A stretch of 64,000 nt of DNA from assembly GCA_018350325.1 (NCBI GenBank), contig JAEVLN010000002.1:1746733-1810732 (forward strand), read 5' to 3'. The notes under the pieces were generated by a model. It saw nothing but the letters and a program-made list of their open reading frames with translations, did not search any database and was not told the DNA's origin. The position numbers and the translations under genes are program-made. The stretch is from Globodera rostochiensis. Taxonomy: Eukaryota > Nematoda > Chromadorea > Rhabditida > Heteroderidae. Positions 46,901 to 59,959 of the stretch are shown here, one piece after another. Position 1 is the stretch's first letter; each line of letters opens with the position of its first letter.

Positions 46901-49895
46901 TCTGCCTATTGGGTTCGGTCTGCACAACTTTCATTCAGTTTTTGGGCAGGCCCAAATTGGCCTCCAGGGAATTTCCGTCTGTGAAAATCCATTGAAACTG
47001 ACCTCAATTAGGCCTCCCTCAATGAGCGGGCGGTGCGATGACGCAATGCCATTGCCCGGGCGGGCCACCATCGGGTCCCCCTCTGCTTGAGGCTTAATTG
47101 AAGAAAGCGGTAGTTAAAAGGAGAAATGATTTTGATGAATGAGAGGAGTTGGGGGGGGGGAGAAGCCTAATTAATTCAAAAAATGATGTGGTTGAATTTT
47201 AAGACAGGCAGAGAAGACAATAGAAAGCAGGGAAAAGAGAAGCGAAATAGAAAAAAAAAGCTTTGATAGATAAAGTTTTTGAAATAGTGGAAAAAGAGAA
47301 ACACGTTTTCTGATTCAATTTAAAAAAATCAGAGAAATTGCAAAAAGTGAATAAAATGTATGCGAGAAGCAGAGAAAAAGAGAATAGAGAGGCAGAACTC
47401 TTCAAAAAGGGGCGTGTCCTCGTTAAAGGCGGAAGAGACGACGGATGCCTTGAAGGAGCGAATTGGAGACGACGAGCGGATGCGTTACGGTAGGGCAGCG
47501 CTGGCGGACGGGGGGGCTGCCTTGAAGAAGGTCCCCCCGCTCAGTGCTCCGCTACAATTCATTCTTCTCTTCACTCCAACCCATCACAATCTCCTCCTCT
47601 TCCCCTTCTCCCACATTCTCCTTCCTATTCACAGAATTTTAATTCTTTTTTGGTGAAAATCAAACGAATTTTATTCTACATAAAAAGTTTGGATAATTTT
47701 AGAAAAAATTCTCGTATTTATGATGAGATTTTTAAAACTTTTGGCTAATGAATTTTAAATCAAAATGGAGTTTAAAAATTTTAAATTCAAATTTTTTTTA
47801 TTTTCAGTCTGCTTAAAATACAATTTCAGTCCATTTTTAATCGTTCTTCTCCCGTTTCTGACTACCCGATCAGTTCCTTACTTTTTTTCACAACTCTCTC
47901 CTTTTTCTGTCCTAGAAATTATCTCCGACAGCGATCAGTGTCCCCAAATTATTTATATTTGAAGATCTTACACCACGGCTATCAGACCACCCGTTCTGTC
48001 ATCGGCCAACCGATGCTTTTTCTTCTCCTCCAACGACCACTCCTTGGGACAATGCGAAAACTTTTTTAGATCAGTTTGCTTAAGGGGAAAATTTGATCAA
48101 TTTGACATAAGAAGAAAATATTTGGGCAAACCTTGCCCGAAGGAACAATTTAATATCAGATTTTTAACAAGGATTATGGAAATAAATTTTTTGATCGACT
48201 TCGCCCCAAAGGGAATATGAAATTAGTTTTTTATCAGTCTTCCTTCCCCTGGGGGGAATATGAATTTTTTTTTTGATCATAACGGAGGAGTGACGGAAAT
48301 CGCGCCGTCGCGTCCGCCAATTTTTGCCCCAACAAAACATGATGACGCGGACACTTCAATCCTGTAAATGATTACGAATCATCCAAATGGGGAACCAACT
48401 CTTTAAATAATAAGAATCTATTAAAGTTAATTCCGAATCTTAGATTTTATTCTGATCAATTCGATCTCTCTTGAACATGATCATATTTCGATCTCTTAAT
48501 ATTTTTATCATTCCGGATCTTTCAAATTATTCTGGTCACTAGCTAGATTTTCAAACAATTTTTGATTACAAAAATACACATACAATACAGTTTTATCTCA
48601 AAATTATTGCTTCGATCACTGTTCATTACTCATTACAAAATGCAAGTGCTCTACTGTTTATCTGTTTAAGTGCCATTGCATATTCTTTGTTACCCCCTAA
48701 GCATCTCCTCCTCATCATTTTCTCAACAACATCACCAGCACGTCCCCCTCCCGTCCCCAGAGAATTCTGTTGTGATTTTCGTTCGAAAATATTCACCAAT
48801 CAAAATCCTCTGCTCGCCTTTCCCCGGAGGGGATTAAATGGGTCCGGTGTGTGCGCGTTGGTTTGATGAATGGTGCGGCGACGGTGTGTTGAGTGAGCTC
48901 TTCCGGCGGGGCGTGTCGGTGACAGTCTCCGAATATGCGCCTAATCCCTTCATCCCCGGCAGACCCATCATCTTCAAAAAGTTTTCTGATCCGATCATAA
49001 AATCTTTATTAAGAGCATGTTGAAAATGAGAAAAATAAAACATAGAGGCGCAGTTCATGAGCTATCATGATCCGAATGAACTCGTTCTACCATGTGATCT
49101 GATCCTAAACAGCAAGCGCATTATCGGATTTTGTACAATAAAAATATCCTTGAATTTTGACATAATGTTATGGCCAAGTTTTGGCCATTTCTTAACAGGT
49201 CTAATTTTTTAGTGGAAATTAAATTTTGTACCTAACGTCGTTAATGCAAAGTCCTGTCCTAAATTGTGCCCAAATTTATTTTATAAAATAAGTGAGTAAT
49301 GAATTTTGTTTAAAAATATGAACCATGATTTATGGCAAAATCCTAATTCTATATATCTTGAGCATCGTTTCTCTGAACAACTTTCTTTCCCACCAAAACC
49401 AGAGGAGATACCCCCATCCCCCCCCCTTCACTTCATTATCTTCCCATTCTAACAACTCATTTACATAATCATCCAAAAACACTTTCGTGTTCTGCTGAAT
49501 GAATGACTGATTTCTTGCAAAAAAAAAAAGTGTATTCATAAAAATGTAAGATCGACGTCTTTAAAATCGATTATTCGACAAATTAAATGATTTAATTTAT
49601 AATCATTGATTTGGCCTATGATCTAAAATTAAAATGCAATCTGGTCCTAATTACAATTAAATTCATTCTTCCATTATTCGCCGTTTTGGCTTAGAATCAT
49701 GGCCCGATTTGTTCGTTCCTGATCCTGGTTCAGCCGTTTCATCGTAAAATGACCCGACCTTGGATCAGCATGAACTGTTTGCATGATCTGATCCGAAGAT
49801 TAGTATTGATTAATGCTCTCCGAATGCCATAGAACTGTTGAAAAGCATTCTAAAATTAAGTTTCCACAAAATTCTAAGTCTGGTCATCAAACACA
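40936..49895. other. Long gene-free region upstream of the Prospero gene
   Basis: About 9 kb holds many poly-G or poly-C tracts (for example 42122, 42241, 43927, 44030, 44690, 47150, 49420) and some CT-rich patches, with no exon chain that I can defend. A few open frames of 100-140 codons (46118-46464, 46568-47090) are Pro/Ser-rich and lack domains. It may contain the promoter and distal control DNA or 5' UTR exons of the Prospero gene, which is a developmental regulator. Confidence 0.5.
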
Positions 49896-52800
49896 ATGTC
49901 TTCATCACTTGGAAACGAACATAACAATGCTTTGAATGACGACAAATTGACTTACAACAATGGCCTCCACACATTCGATCAACAGCAGCAACAGCAGAAC
50001 AGAAGAAGCGAAAACCGAGATGATGTCGATGGTGGTGGAGAGCCCGACGACCATGGAGACGAGGACAGAATGGAACAATTGGAGGATGAGGTGCTTATTT
50101 ATATTGATATAAATTAAATACAGGTTTTCCAATTCACGGACTTTTTTAGGTTCGATTTTCAAAAATACTTAAAACTGAAAGTTGTTTTGTTCATTTCCAA
50201 CAACAAAATTTCTGAATAGGACCTGCTCTTTCCCCCTTCTCTCGTCTGTTGGTCTCGGCCAACGCAAACTGCTCGAAAATGTGGTGATCCATCCTTTCCG
50301 ACCTCGACAACTTCCAACTCACATTCATCTGCTGATTGTGGTGAAGATGATGAACGTCAGCAGCAAGGCGGCGAGAACATGTTTGAACAAATCGCCAAGT
50401 TAGCCGGTCTGGACAGTCTTGAAAATGGTGCCAATTCAAATGGCACTTTCAATGGGCAATGCGAAAGGAAGGAATTGACTCAGTCATGCAATGATGATGA
50501 TAATGATGATGATGGTGTTGAACTGAAAAACAGCAACAATTGGACACCTTCTTCATCCTCGGCTCGTCGGAAGAGTTTCAATCCGATGCGCATCAAAGAA
50601 GACCCTCCGATGGAAAATTGTGCAGCAGCAGAAGCAGAAGACTCATCTGTTAAACATCATTCACATGGTGGGTGTGGTTCAATTAGTTTGTTAAAGAGTA
50701 CAGATCCACTATTGATTGATCCAAAATTGAGTCAGATCTCTTTTCAGCTTGCCAGATCGCTCAAAACCAGTTTTTATAATTGATTGATAATTGAAAATTT
50801 GAACATTCAGTGTTTATAAAACGGCTTGACGAAGGCGAAGAAGGGGCTGATGACGAGCAGATGGGCCCGGTTCAGCAGCAAGGAGCCAAGGCACGAATGA
50901 AAAGATTTCACAAAATTTTTGATAATGCATTTGCAGATGGATTTGTTCATGGACAGCAACCATTCTGGCGTGAGCACAAGCCCATTGAATCCATTCGCTT
51001 ATTTTCCACCTCCGTTGTTCCCTCTTGAAGGCGAGTGTGTTCCATTTTGTCAATGCTTAAAGTCTCGATCAACGGACTAAAAACCGAATTTTTAAGCTGA
51101 TGAAGAAGAATCGGGTGGCCAGCATCGCAAAGAAGACGCTACATTGCAAAAGCAGCAGCAGCCTAATCTTGGCTATTTTGCGCGATTTTTGAAGAATGAG
51201 TTGGCCGGTGCGTGTGCCGGTGCTGTGGACAAAGTGAGGGGAATGCATTTTTGTTTTCAATGACATCATCATCTTTAGGTGGTCGGCGATTTCTCAACTT
51301 CATCATCCTCATCATGTTCCAACCGGTCGTCAGCGGACAATGTGGACGAGCAGTACACGCAACAGCAACACCAGACTGCGGCGGTTCAGCATCAACAACA
51401 TCTTCAAGCAGTTCACGCAACTCGCCTGTGGACAGCCGCGCTGGCACTGGCTGCCACGCGCCAACAACAACAGCATCTGACGACGGAACAACAGGCATTG
51501 GCAGCTGCTCAGATTGGCGCATGCCGAACACAAATGCCACCATTTTCATTGTCGTCAACAACGACAATGCCGCCACCAACTTCGCGAGGGATGCCGACAA
51601 CACCAGCGTCGGTACGTAAATATATTTTAGGTTTAGCGGAATTAAAATATTTGTGTTATTTAATCGGAGCATGGTCTTAAGGCTTTCCCATGGTTCTCTG
51701 TGCCTTCTATGTCTATGAATGCTGCTGCCGCGGCGGCACTTTACACGTAAAAGCAAAATTTAAAAATTTAAAAAAATGTAAATTATAGCACAGCTCAACA
51801 GCATCCGCTAATATCGACCGCGATCGGTGCATTTTTGGCAAATGCCGTCCAATCGGCGACGTCATCTGCGAGCGTCAGGGGAGGAGGCGGTGGCGGCATT
51901 TTTCCTCCACCGCCAGTGCCACATCCCTCCTCGGTGCCCGCCGCTCACACATTGGCGGACCAGCAGAATTTGTACATTTTTTTAAAATTTGGAAATGGAC
52001 AATTAGAAACGATGTTCAAGAATCTTGAGTCACTGTTAATTTTCGGTTTTGATCTCAGAAATTCTTATTTCAAATATCCTTATACTAGAGTTGTTATACA
52101 TGACTTGAATTTTATGGAGAATTGAGACTCGTTACCCTGGGTATAAAAACAGTTTGTTCGAGAGTCAAAACCAACACTCTAGCACAGCACTACCTGATAT
52201 TAAATGAACAAAAAGCACTAATTAAGAACATATTTCAGAAATTCATCGGGTTGTAGCACATTCTCGATGCCAAATTTTGCTTCTTCCCAAAACAATGGGC
52301 TCCAATTGCAGCACAATTATCCGTTGCGCATGGGCCTTCGGTCATCGGCGGATTGTGATGAGTAGGCAATTTTACAGTTTTTTAATGCAATATTAAAAAG
52401 AAAAGTTTTAAAGTAATTTTGGCTTTTTATTTTTTCAGCTCTCCTCGTAAAAAGCGTGCCAAAGTGACCGACTGTGTGCGCGGGCCTCGCTCTTCTCTTC
52501 ACCGTGAATTCGCCGCATTTCCTGCAAATACACCACGCACTACACCAGCAAATGCTGCTGGTAATTTTTGAGATAATGAATTGGTCTCTGTTCTTTCAAA
52601 ATGAAACAAATAACCTTACCATTCTTATCATTTTGGACAAGCGCCTGATCAGATCATTAAAAAGTTCGTGAAAACTGGGTTTAAAATATTCAACCAGTCT
52701 GGTCAGATAATTTGATCACTGAAACTTTGATCCTGGCTCAAAATAGCTTCTGCTTATGCAAACACCTTTTTATATTCACTCAGCCTGGATAGAATAATTA

Positions 52801-54108
52801 CAATCGGACTATGGAACAGTTCTGATCATGTTACTCAAAGTTTGAGTGCCAAGGCATTAACAATCTGATCAATCACCAAAATCACATTTAATCATACAAT
52901 TCGTCACACAGCAACAGTGCCAACAATGGTGCCATCAGTGGAGCCGCATGCCCGTCTTTTGGCCTACCGTTGCACAGGCAAAAGTCCTATTGATGGCGGC
53001 GCTGGAGGCAGAACTGAAGTGAGCTCTGGCGATGAATTAGCCGTTCCGATCAGTCCGCACAGGCAATACAATTAAATTGTTTAAATCGATATTAATTAAA
53101 TTCTGGTTTTTAATGTTAGGACTACCCTCACGCACATGCATTTGCGAAAAGCGAAATTGATGTTTTTCTATCAACGTTACCCGAGTTCATCGCTGCTGAA
53201 AAGCTATTTTCCGGACGTCCATTTTACCAAGCATAACACTGCGCAGGTCCTTGACTTTACGGAATTAAATTTAAATAAATAAAACAAATAAATTGGGAGG
53301 ACAAAAATTGAAATAACTAAAATTTAGCTCGTCAAATGGTTTTCCAACTTCAGGTCGTTTGAATTTTCAAATTATATAAATCATACTAAAATTCATTTTT
53401 TTTAAATTATACAGAGAATTTTTCTATATGCAAATGGAAAAGTTTGCCAAACAAGCACTTGCTGAAGGAGTAAAACGTGCAGATGAGGTGGACTAATCTG
53501 AATTTTCTATATCCTGATCAGATTTACACTTATTAAATTAATCTGGATCAGACTTTTTATAGCAATATTTATGATTAAATGTTTATTTTAAGATTTACGT
53601 CTCAACTGAGTCGGAGGTGTTCAAACAGTTGCAGCAACACTACAATAAGAACAATGCATTTCAGGCAATAAAATTGCAGCTTTTTTCGATAAATTTGCTA
53701 TTCAGGCACCAGAACGGCTTTTGCTTGTGATAGAGGAGACCCTGAGGGAATTCTTCAATGCCCTCAAGCAAGGCCGTGATGTGGAACCTTCGTGGAAAAA
53801 GGTAGAATAAAAATGAACAAAATCTTTATTATTTTGCAAATTTACAATAATTATTTCTATAAATGTTACTCTTTTTTACAACAAAATATCCTAAAAATAA
53901 TAAGCATATTTGGCAATCTTGCATTTAAAACCCAATAACAATCAGCTAGTTTGATTTATTTCAGGCAATTTACAAGGTTATCCAGCAGTTGGATGGTGAG
54001 TCGAAGACACGTTTAAAAAATATATTTTGTTAAAACAAAATTTATTCAGAGCCAATCCCTGAATTCTTTCGGGAGCCCCAATTCGTGGAACTTCTCGAAC
54101 AGAACTGA
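49896..54108 (+). CDS. Prospero/Prox-family homeobox transcription factor, 17 exons
   Basis: This is a DNA-binding regulator of neural and glial fate; C. elegans has the homologue pros-1/ceh-26. Exons (checked for phase): 49896-50090, 50220-50667, 50811-50969, 51097-51233, 51279-51611, 51682-51746, 51789-51971, 52239-52361, 52439-52560, 52912-53062, 53120-53246, 53328-53353, 53415-53487, 53593-53664, 53706-53801, 53965-53995, 54050-54108. They encode 799 residues. The N-terminal two thirds are Ser/Gln/Ala/acidic low-complexity, with a basic [10 protein letters not shown] stretch at about residues 549-558. The C-terminal 160 residues are the Prospero homeodomain and Prospero domain: [88 protein letters not shown]. 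Introns after 53062 and 53664 start with GC. The start ATG is the first in frame after a stop, though an upstream exon is possible. Confidence 0.93.
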
Positions 54109-54611
54109 GAATGAAGAAGCTGATGCCCCCAATAAAATTGAATCATTCCATTTTTTAAATATTTAGCTGTTTTTCCTTCTGTAATACACCACTACACCCT
54201 AATTAAAGCATAGGTTTTTCGTATTTTACAAAACAAAATTGTAAGCTAAGCCTTCATTCACTTTTTTATGTTTGGGTTCAATGTAAGTCAGTCGCAATTT
54301 TTTAATAAAAATCGACAAAAAAAAAAAGTTGGCATTAAAGCAAGAAATGATCAGAATGTGGCATCAAAAAGACTATCTATAATCATCTCAATTGTCTCGG
54401 CATCATACTTCAGCTGGCGATCTGACTCAAATAATTCCGAGCATTCACGAGAATTCCTTTGAAAAAAAAAATCTAAATTTATTCCAGAGCATGGAAAATG
54501 AAAATTTGGTGGCATTTTCAAAGCTCTCGGTTAATTTTGAATTCGCAAATGTTTAAACTCTAGGTACAATTGCCAAAAACAAAAAATTCTCAAATTGGAA
54601 TTAGTATTTTG
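54109..54611. other. Convergent intergenic region
   Basis: The 500 bases lie between the stop codons of the plus-strand Prospero gene and the minus-strand EXO70 gene. An AATAAA-like 'cccaataaaattg' at about 54128 suits 3' end formation of the left gene. No other gene is seen. Confidence 0.6.
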
Positions 54612-57600
54612 TCAAATTGTTTCTGACCGAGTGCTGAACTCAATGTACGGACGAAGAACAATTTGTTTGATGCGCGCTCGTACATCATTGGCCGCGGATT
54701 TGTCGGCCAAACAGAAATGTTTTTGTGTCTCCATGATTGTGTCAAAGTCGCGGTTGAAAGCCTTTGAATGGGGAAATTTTATTTGCCAAGCCCCTAAAAA
54801 TTCCGAAACCAAAAAAAAAAATTCTGAATCGGAATTTTAAAAAAAAACGAAGCATTCTATCGCCCACCTCCACCACAGGGCTCTCAGAATGCCCTATTTT
54901 TATGGCAAATGCCATAATTTTGGAAATTTGCCATATCACTTGCAAAAGTATGTTTGATTCGTACAATTTGAAGTTTTTGGTTGTAAATCTCTTAACAAAT
55001 TAAGTCAAAAATTCAAAATTTTTTCGGCAGCGCCTATGGCACCACCACCCCCTCCCTCCAGAAGTGAAGCAAAATTCTCAAAAAAACAAATTCTTTTTTT
55101 TTTGAAAATCCCTTAAGAAGACTGCCATAAAAATGCCATATTTTTGACCCCTCGATGCCATAAAAATGCGATGCCATAAAAATGCCATATTTTTGGAGCC
55201 GGTTGCCATATTTTCTCAAAGGTGATCTGAGAGCCCTGCTCCACCACCCACCGTAAAAATTGCTTTCACGGCTTTGCGCTGCTGTTCCCCGCTTGCCTCC
55301 CACCCGTCGGCATTGCCAGCGGCAAAGAGTGCACCGATTTTTGCCCAACTCTCCAAATATTGCTGCAGGCATTTTTCTGCCTCTGTCTCACATGTGCTCA
55401 ACAATTGGGGCTGGAAATAAATAGTTTCTTAAAATGCCAACATATTTATAAATTGTTTTTTATAATAATGTTTTTTTTCAGACAGTAAGAAGAACGAAGA
55501 AATCGACACCTGATGCTGTTGCAGTGACGTGTATATTTGTTTGTCCTTTGTACAACATTGCGCTATGTAGCCAAGATTGTTGAACATGAAAAGGCCACCT
55601 AAAAAAGCCATCATTTCAATAATACAATATTAATTTTAAGAAAAATCAATCGACTCCTCCCTTTTTTTAAATTGGAAAACATTTTAAAGATGCAGTATTT
55701 TCAGGACCTTACAAAATTAGTCCCGTGCCCCGTATTATCCTGTCTTTTTTGGCGTCCCATGTCCCGTTTTTTGACAAACGGGAAAGCCTATCCCTGAGTA
55801 GGGTTGTCGGTTTCTGGGACTTCCTCGGTTAACCAAAACCAAAACCGAAATTCCTCGGGTCGGTCTGAAACCGGCAATCCTATGCCTGAGAAGTAGGTAT
55901 ATTTAAATCAGCGATGGACACTTCCGTCCCCCGTCTTTTTTGTCTTCCAAAATTTAAAAAAACGTGACCTTTTACATAATGTAAAGTAAGAAAAAATGAA
56001 AGTTCTCTTAACGCGTGCTGTTTTATTTATCAACTACCAAGGTGTGGGTCAGAATAGGCGCCACATTTTTGTTGCAAATTTTTTTGGAGTGCAGTGAGAA
56101 TTTGGATGAACAATTTTGGGGCTGAATTTGTATTTGTCTGCTCGTTGCCAAGCAGTTCACTGATGTGTTGTTTGCGTTCTTCCGCTACGCGCTGATAAAT
56201 TTGGACCAGCAACTTTTGGTGTTGTACCAGAAGCTTGAGGAAATTGACGGTCCCACTGCTCACCGGGTGGACCTGTATTTATAAAATATATACTATTTAA
56301 CTATAATTTTATAAAATCGTCCCACCCACATTTCCATCCTCTGGCACAAATCGGCCTCCGATTTGGCCATTGGACAAGCGGTCAATGTACAGCTTGATCA
56401 GTTGGACACATTTGCTGAAGAGGCTCGACTGCAGCGAGGCGTACAGCCCACGTTGGCCAACATTCTGCCAAAAAATAATTCAAATCATCCAAAAAAAAAT
56501 TTCCATCATTTCCACTTCTGACAATGCAGCGAGTTGGTTGGCATGCCGGACCAAAAATTTGGCAAGCGGTAGCAGTACAGCAAAATTGCCTTCATAAGCA
56601 TCCACAACCTTCTGAAATATCAAAAAATTTAATTAACAGAAACAGCAATTTTATTAACATTCTAACATTCAAAAATTGTGCATATACATATAACGCTACC
56701 AAAATGTTTGTTCTCTTAAACAAGATCAAAAAATCCGACCAGTAAAATGTACAAATTTCCACCTGTGACTGCACAAGCACGCGTCCAATTGGATCGTACA
56801 CAATTTGACGGAGTACTTCCACTTCCGTTTTGACATTTTGAAATACTGTAGAGCACAAATTGGTCTCAAGCTCAAATTAAATACAATAAAATTATAATTA
56901 GTTTTCTCTAAACCCCAAATAAAATGAGTTTAATTATTTTTAAAAAATTGTGTCCACCTGAACTAAGACAAGAATGGTCGAGCACATGAACAGCACAACC
57001 ACAATCGCGTTGTCCCGATGGGCTTGATCAACTGAGTCTGCAATGCGCGATGCCGCTTTTTTGAGTGCACTAATAAATTTTTAAATTAAAAATTGTATTT
57101 AACGATTTGAAAATATTTAAATTTATTTTTAAATAACGATATTTACAAAAGACGGAATACTGTAGTGGCAAACTGGTCTTTCACTTTCTTTCCGTTCTCG
57201 CTATTTTCCGTCTTTTTTTCTTTTCCCTCCACTATTTCGTTGTCCAGCTTTTCTCTGCCATTTTCCTCTTCAATCTCCGTATTATTTCCAAGCCCATGTT
57301 CAATCATCTGATCACTTTCATCTTTTAATGCTTCTTCCAACTCTTCAATATTCCTCAAATTTTCGCCCCTCAACCGCATCACGACCATTTTTTGTTGAGC
57401 CGAACTTATTGTTCGACCATAGCGCAAAATGCTTCTCCATTTGTCGCCAACAATCAGTCCATTTGGATCAATCGAGAAGGACTGACCAGGTTTTTCCCCC
57501 CTTTTAAACAAATTATTGCGAGATGGTGTGATAGAAGTATAGAGAGGACTTGAGGATCCAAGCGAGATCTCGGATTGAGAATCTCTTGGAAATTTAGAAG

Positions 57601-59697
57601 TGGATATTTTTTAAATCTGCTTTCCCGATCGATTAATCGATCAATTCCGTGGCTGCTCTAATGCAATTAAATGTGGGTGGATTGTCGACTAGAACCCAGA
57701 CTTGAAGACCCAACGAGATCTCAAAAATCTGTGCCAAGATTTCATCGTTCGCGATTTGGATCGATTTTTGATATCTCGGGACAAGATTTTCGAGATTATC
57801 GATCGAGATTTCTATCGCTCTGGGCTCTAATTTCGACTTTGATTTAGCTCAAACTTATGATTTTGTGCATTACGCTTTTATGAAGGTTGTCTTTGGGCAG
57901 CGATTGTTAGCATTGATTTGATCCGCAATCGTTCGTAGAGGCTTCTAAATTTTTTTTTGAAAAAATGAAAAAAAATAACAATATTTGAATATTTTTTTGA
58001 CCATCATATTCTCGGCACGATATTGAGCGTAAAAATGAAGAAAATTGGTGCAGATTGCATCATCGTCGTTGTCCAATAACCATCCAGCCATCTGCAAATT
58101 TGTATATCATTAATTAGATCCATTTAAATTCCATTTAGATAACTAAATCAGGCAAATTTGGTACGTCTCAGATTTTCTAAATTATAGACTCAAATCATTT
58201 AAAACACTAAAAAATCATTAACAGTCAATAGGGTTTAAAATAAATTATGTTCTGACCTTGTGGATACGCTGAGTGTCCCTTAGGGTCATGAAGGAAGCCA
58301 GGCGAAAGGAAGGCATTTCTTACAACAAAAACAAAAAAATAATTTTCGATCTCAAGTACTAGAAGATCTCCATTTTTAAAAATAAGAAATACTTTTGAAA
58401 GTCAAGTCTCGAGCATACCATATCCGAGATCGTCTTACCGTAATCATCATCCAAACAATCGAATATTTTGCCAGGATCTACCGGCACGCAACTTGAACGA
58501 ACCAAATTGCCGAACTCCGATTCAATGTTGGCACAACCAATCTCATAGATTTGCTTCTAAAAACTAGTTTTGCAATTTTAATGGCTTTTTATCAATCCCG
58601 TATTGTCGGTCGGTTTTTGGTTATAATCTGATCAATGATCAGATCTGATCGGAGGGTCCAAACGACAATCAGACCACGACTGAGTTATTCCGGCAGTTAA
58701 AATTGTGATCCAATGATCTGATCAATAAGCCCAAACTCGCGCATGGCCCAGATCAGTCATATCCAAAAATTTATGGACATCAAAAACGACAAGAGAGTCC
58801 AATTTCTTGCGTACAATGTGTTCATGGTCCCTGTAGACGGGATGAGTGGCAAAAAATGCGATTGCCTCCTTCAAATTGCGCATTTTTTCCAAATAATCGT
58901 CGATGTTCAACAGAACATTGCCGCCATCTCGAATTGTGTTCTCGAGCACTGTCGTTTTCCCATGAAATTGAATGGTGGCGTCCACAGTTGCAAGCAATTT
59001 TCGAATATCTCAATTTTGTACAATTAAAAAATTCTAGTTTTTAATTAAATGAAATTGTAAAAATTCCTTTTACAACTATTCCCAAAAATAATAATGCCAT
59101 AAATGGTGAACGTAATCAGCAAAAAATAATCGTAAAACTTAAGCCGTAGTTACGTCACCCCTGGAACAGATCAATCCCAATCAAAACTAATTTTTTTTCA
59201 TAATAAAACGAAATAAACTACGCAAAAGCCCAGCAGATTTTTGAAACTCACTTTGCTGTTCCTTTTGAATTACGCTCGACTTGGCTACCAGCGTTTGAAC
59301 GTTTGTGGACAGTGAATCAATTCTCTCCTGTAATAGGAAAAAATGAATTTTTCTTTTCGGAATAATGGATATGGCATAAGTATAGATTTTGTAAGTGTTG
59401 ATCGGACAAGATCCGATCTGGACAATCAAATTATGGGTCATGAATCACATTCTAAATCTTAACATATACGGCATCCATTTTGAAAACATTTGCCTGGAAA
59501 TTGTCCATCAGTGAGCACACCGAACCGGTCAGTGCCGAGCTTTTGTCCAAAATGCCCTGGAAGCCGGACAGCCATTCCTCGTCCTTAAATCATTTTAATT
59601 AATCGACAAATAGTTACTTAATTACAGTTATGTGCAATACTTTGGTCAACTGTTGATCCAACTCTTCCACAGACGCACCAGCATTTTTTGCCGACAT
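54612..59697 (-). CDS. EXO70 / exocyst complex component 7
   Basis: EXO70 is the exocyst subunit that binds plasma-membrane phosphoinositides and helps tether secretory vesicles. The minus-strand start is the ATG at 59695-59697. Clear exons: 59641-59697, 59470-59583, 59252-59327, 58737-59008, 58439-58556, 58257-58318, then from 58091. Further exons follow near 57900-57960, 57165-57500, 56985-57065, 56765-56870, 56530-56612, 56340-56470, 56042-56271, 55520-55605, 55252-55410, and a last one 54612-54794. Family features include NIDDYLEKMRNLKEAIAFF, IGCANIESEFGNLVR with PVDPGKIF, SSGTVNFLKLL, GGLFMFNNLGYIAQC, CLQQYLESWAKIGALF and the terminal AFNRDFDTIMETQKH and ARIKQIVLRPYIEF. An acidic, Glu/Lys-rich stretch near 57190-57330 is unusual. 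The exon joins around 57530-58090 are uncertain. Two MITEs lie in introns. Confidence 0.85.
54876..55238. mobile_element. 363-bp hAT-type MITE in the last EXO70 intron
   Basis: The ends CAGGGCTCTCAGA and TCTGAGAGCCCTG are a perfect 13-bp inverted repeat, flanked by a perfect duplication CTCCACCA (54868-54875 and 55239-55246). The inside has alternating 'atttttatggcaaatgccat' segments and a copy of the GC palindrome near 55025. It sits only 13 bp inside the 5' splice site of the intron (GTGGGT at 55246-55251), so the duplication itself overlaps intron start sequence. Confidence 0.92.
57690..57829. mobile_element. 140-bp MITE (TAGAACCCAGAC family) in an EXO70 intron
   Basis: TAGAACCCAGACTTGAAG at the left and CGCTCTGGGCTCTA at the right form diverged inverted ends. 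The flanks TTGTCGAC and ATTTCGAC agree at six of eight positions. The inside is rich in CGAGAT/ATCTCG motifs. Related ends occur at 33790, 57540, 62175 and 62850. It is older than the MITEs with perfect duplications. Confidence 0.65.
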
Positions 59698-59959
59698 TTG
59701 GTTATGCTTGTTTTATTGCAAATCTGGCATTGGCTTTTTTATACAAATTTCTCGAATTGATATAATTTGTGTTTAAGCGCATGTCGTAGAAAATACATGG
59801 AATGATCAATATTAAAAATGTCAAAAATATAACATTTTATTTTGCGGTTTTATCGACAAGGCGCCAATATATCTATAACAATAAGCCGGTATAAATCACA
59901 ATTCTTAATGACATTTTGTTAAAAAATGTTAAGTGATTATTAGTTATCCGTTCTCATTG
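59698..59959 (-). promoter_or_regulatory. Short intergenic region between COP1-like and EXO70 genes
   Basis: The two minus-strand genes are separated by 262 bp. An AATAAA-type signal (minus strand, near 59830-59840) follows the first gene, and a T/A-rich stretch lies before the second ATG. This spacing is in the range of nematode operons with trans-splicing, but no SL2-type acceptor can be proven from sequence alone. Confidence 0.4.

Noticed and set aside
46118..47090. Pro/Ser-rich frames of 100-140 codons on both strands
   Set aside because: No domain, no consistent splice context and similar openness on the opposite strand. The GC and CT bias explains the lack of stops.
48838..49023. A 61-codon plus-strand frame 0.9 kb before the Prospero start
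   Set aside because: No splice donor leads it into the first Prospero exon in frame, and no motif supports it.
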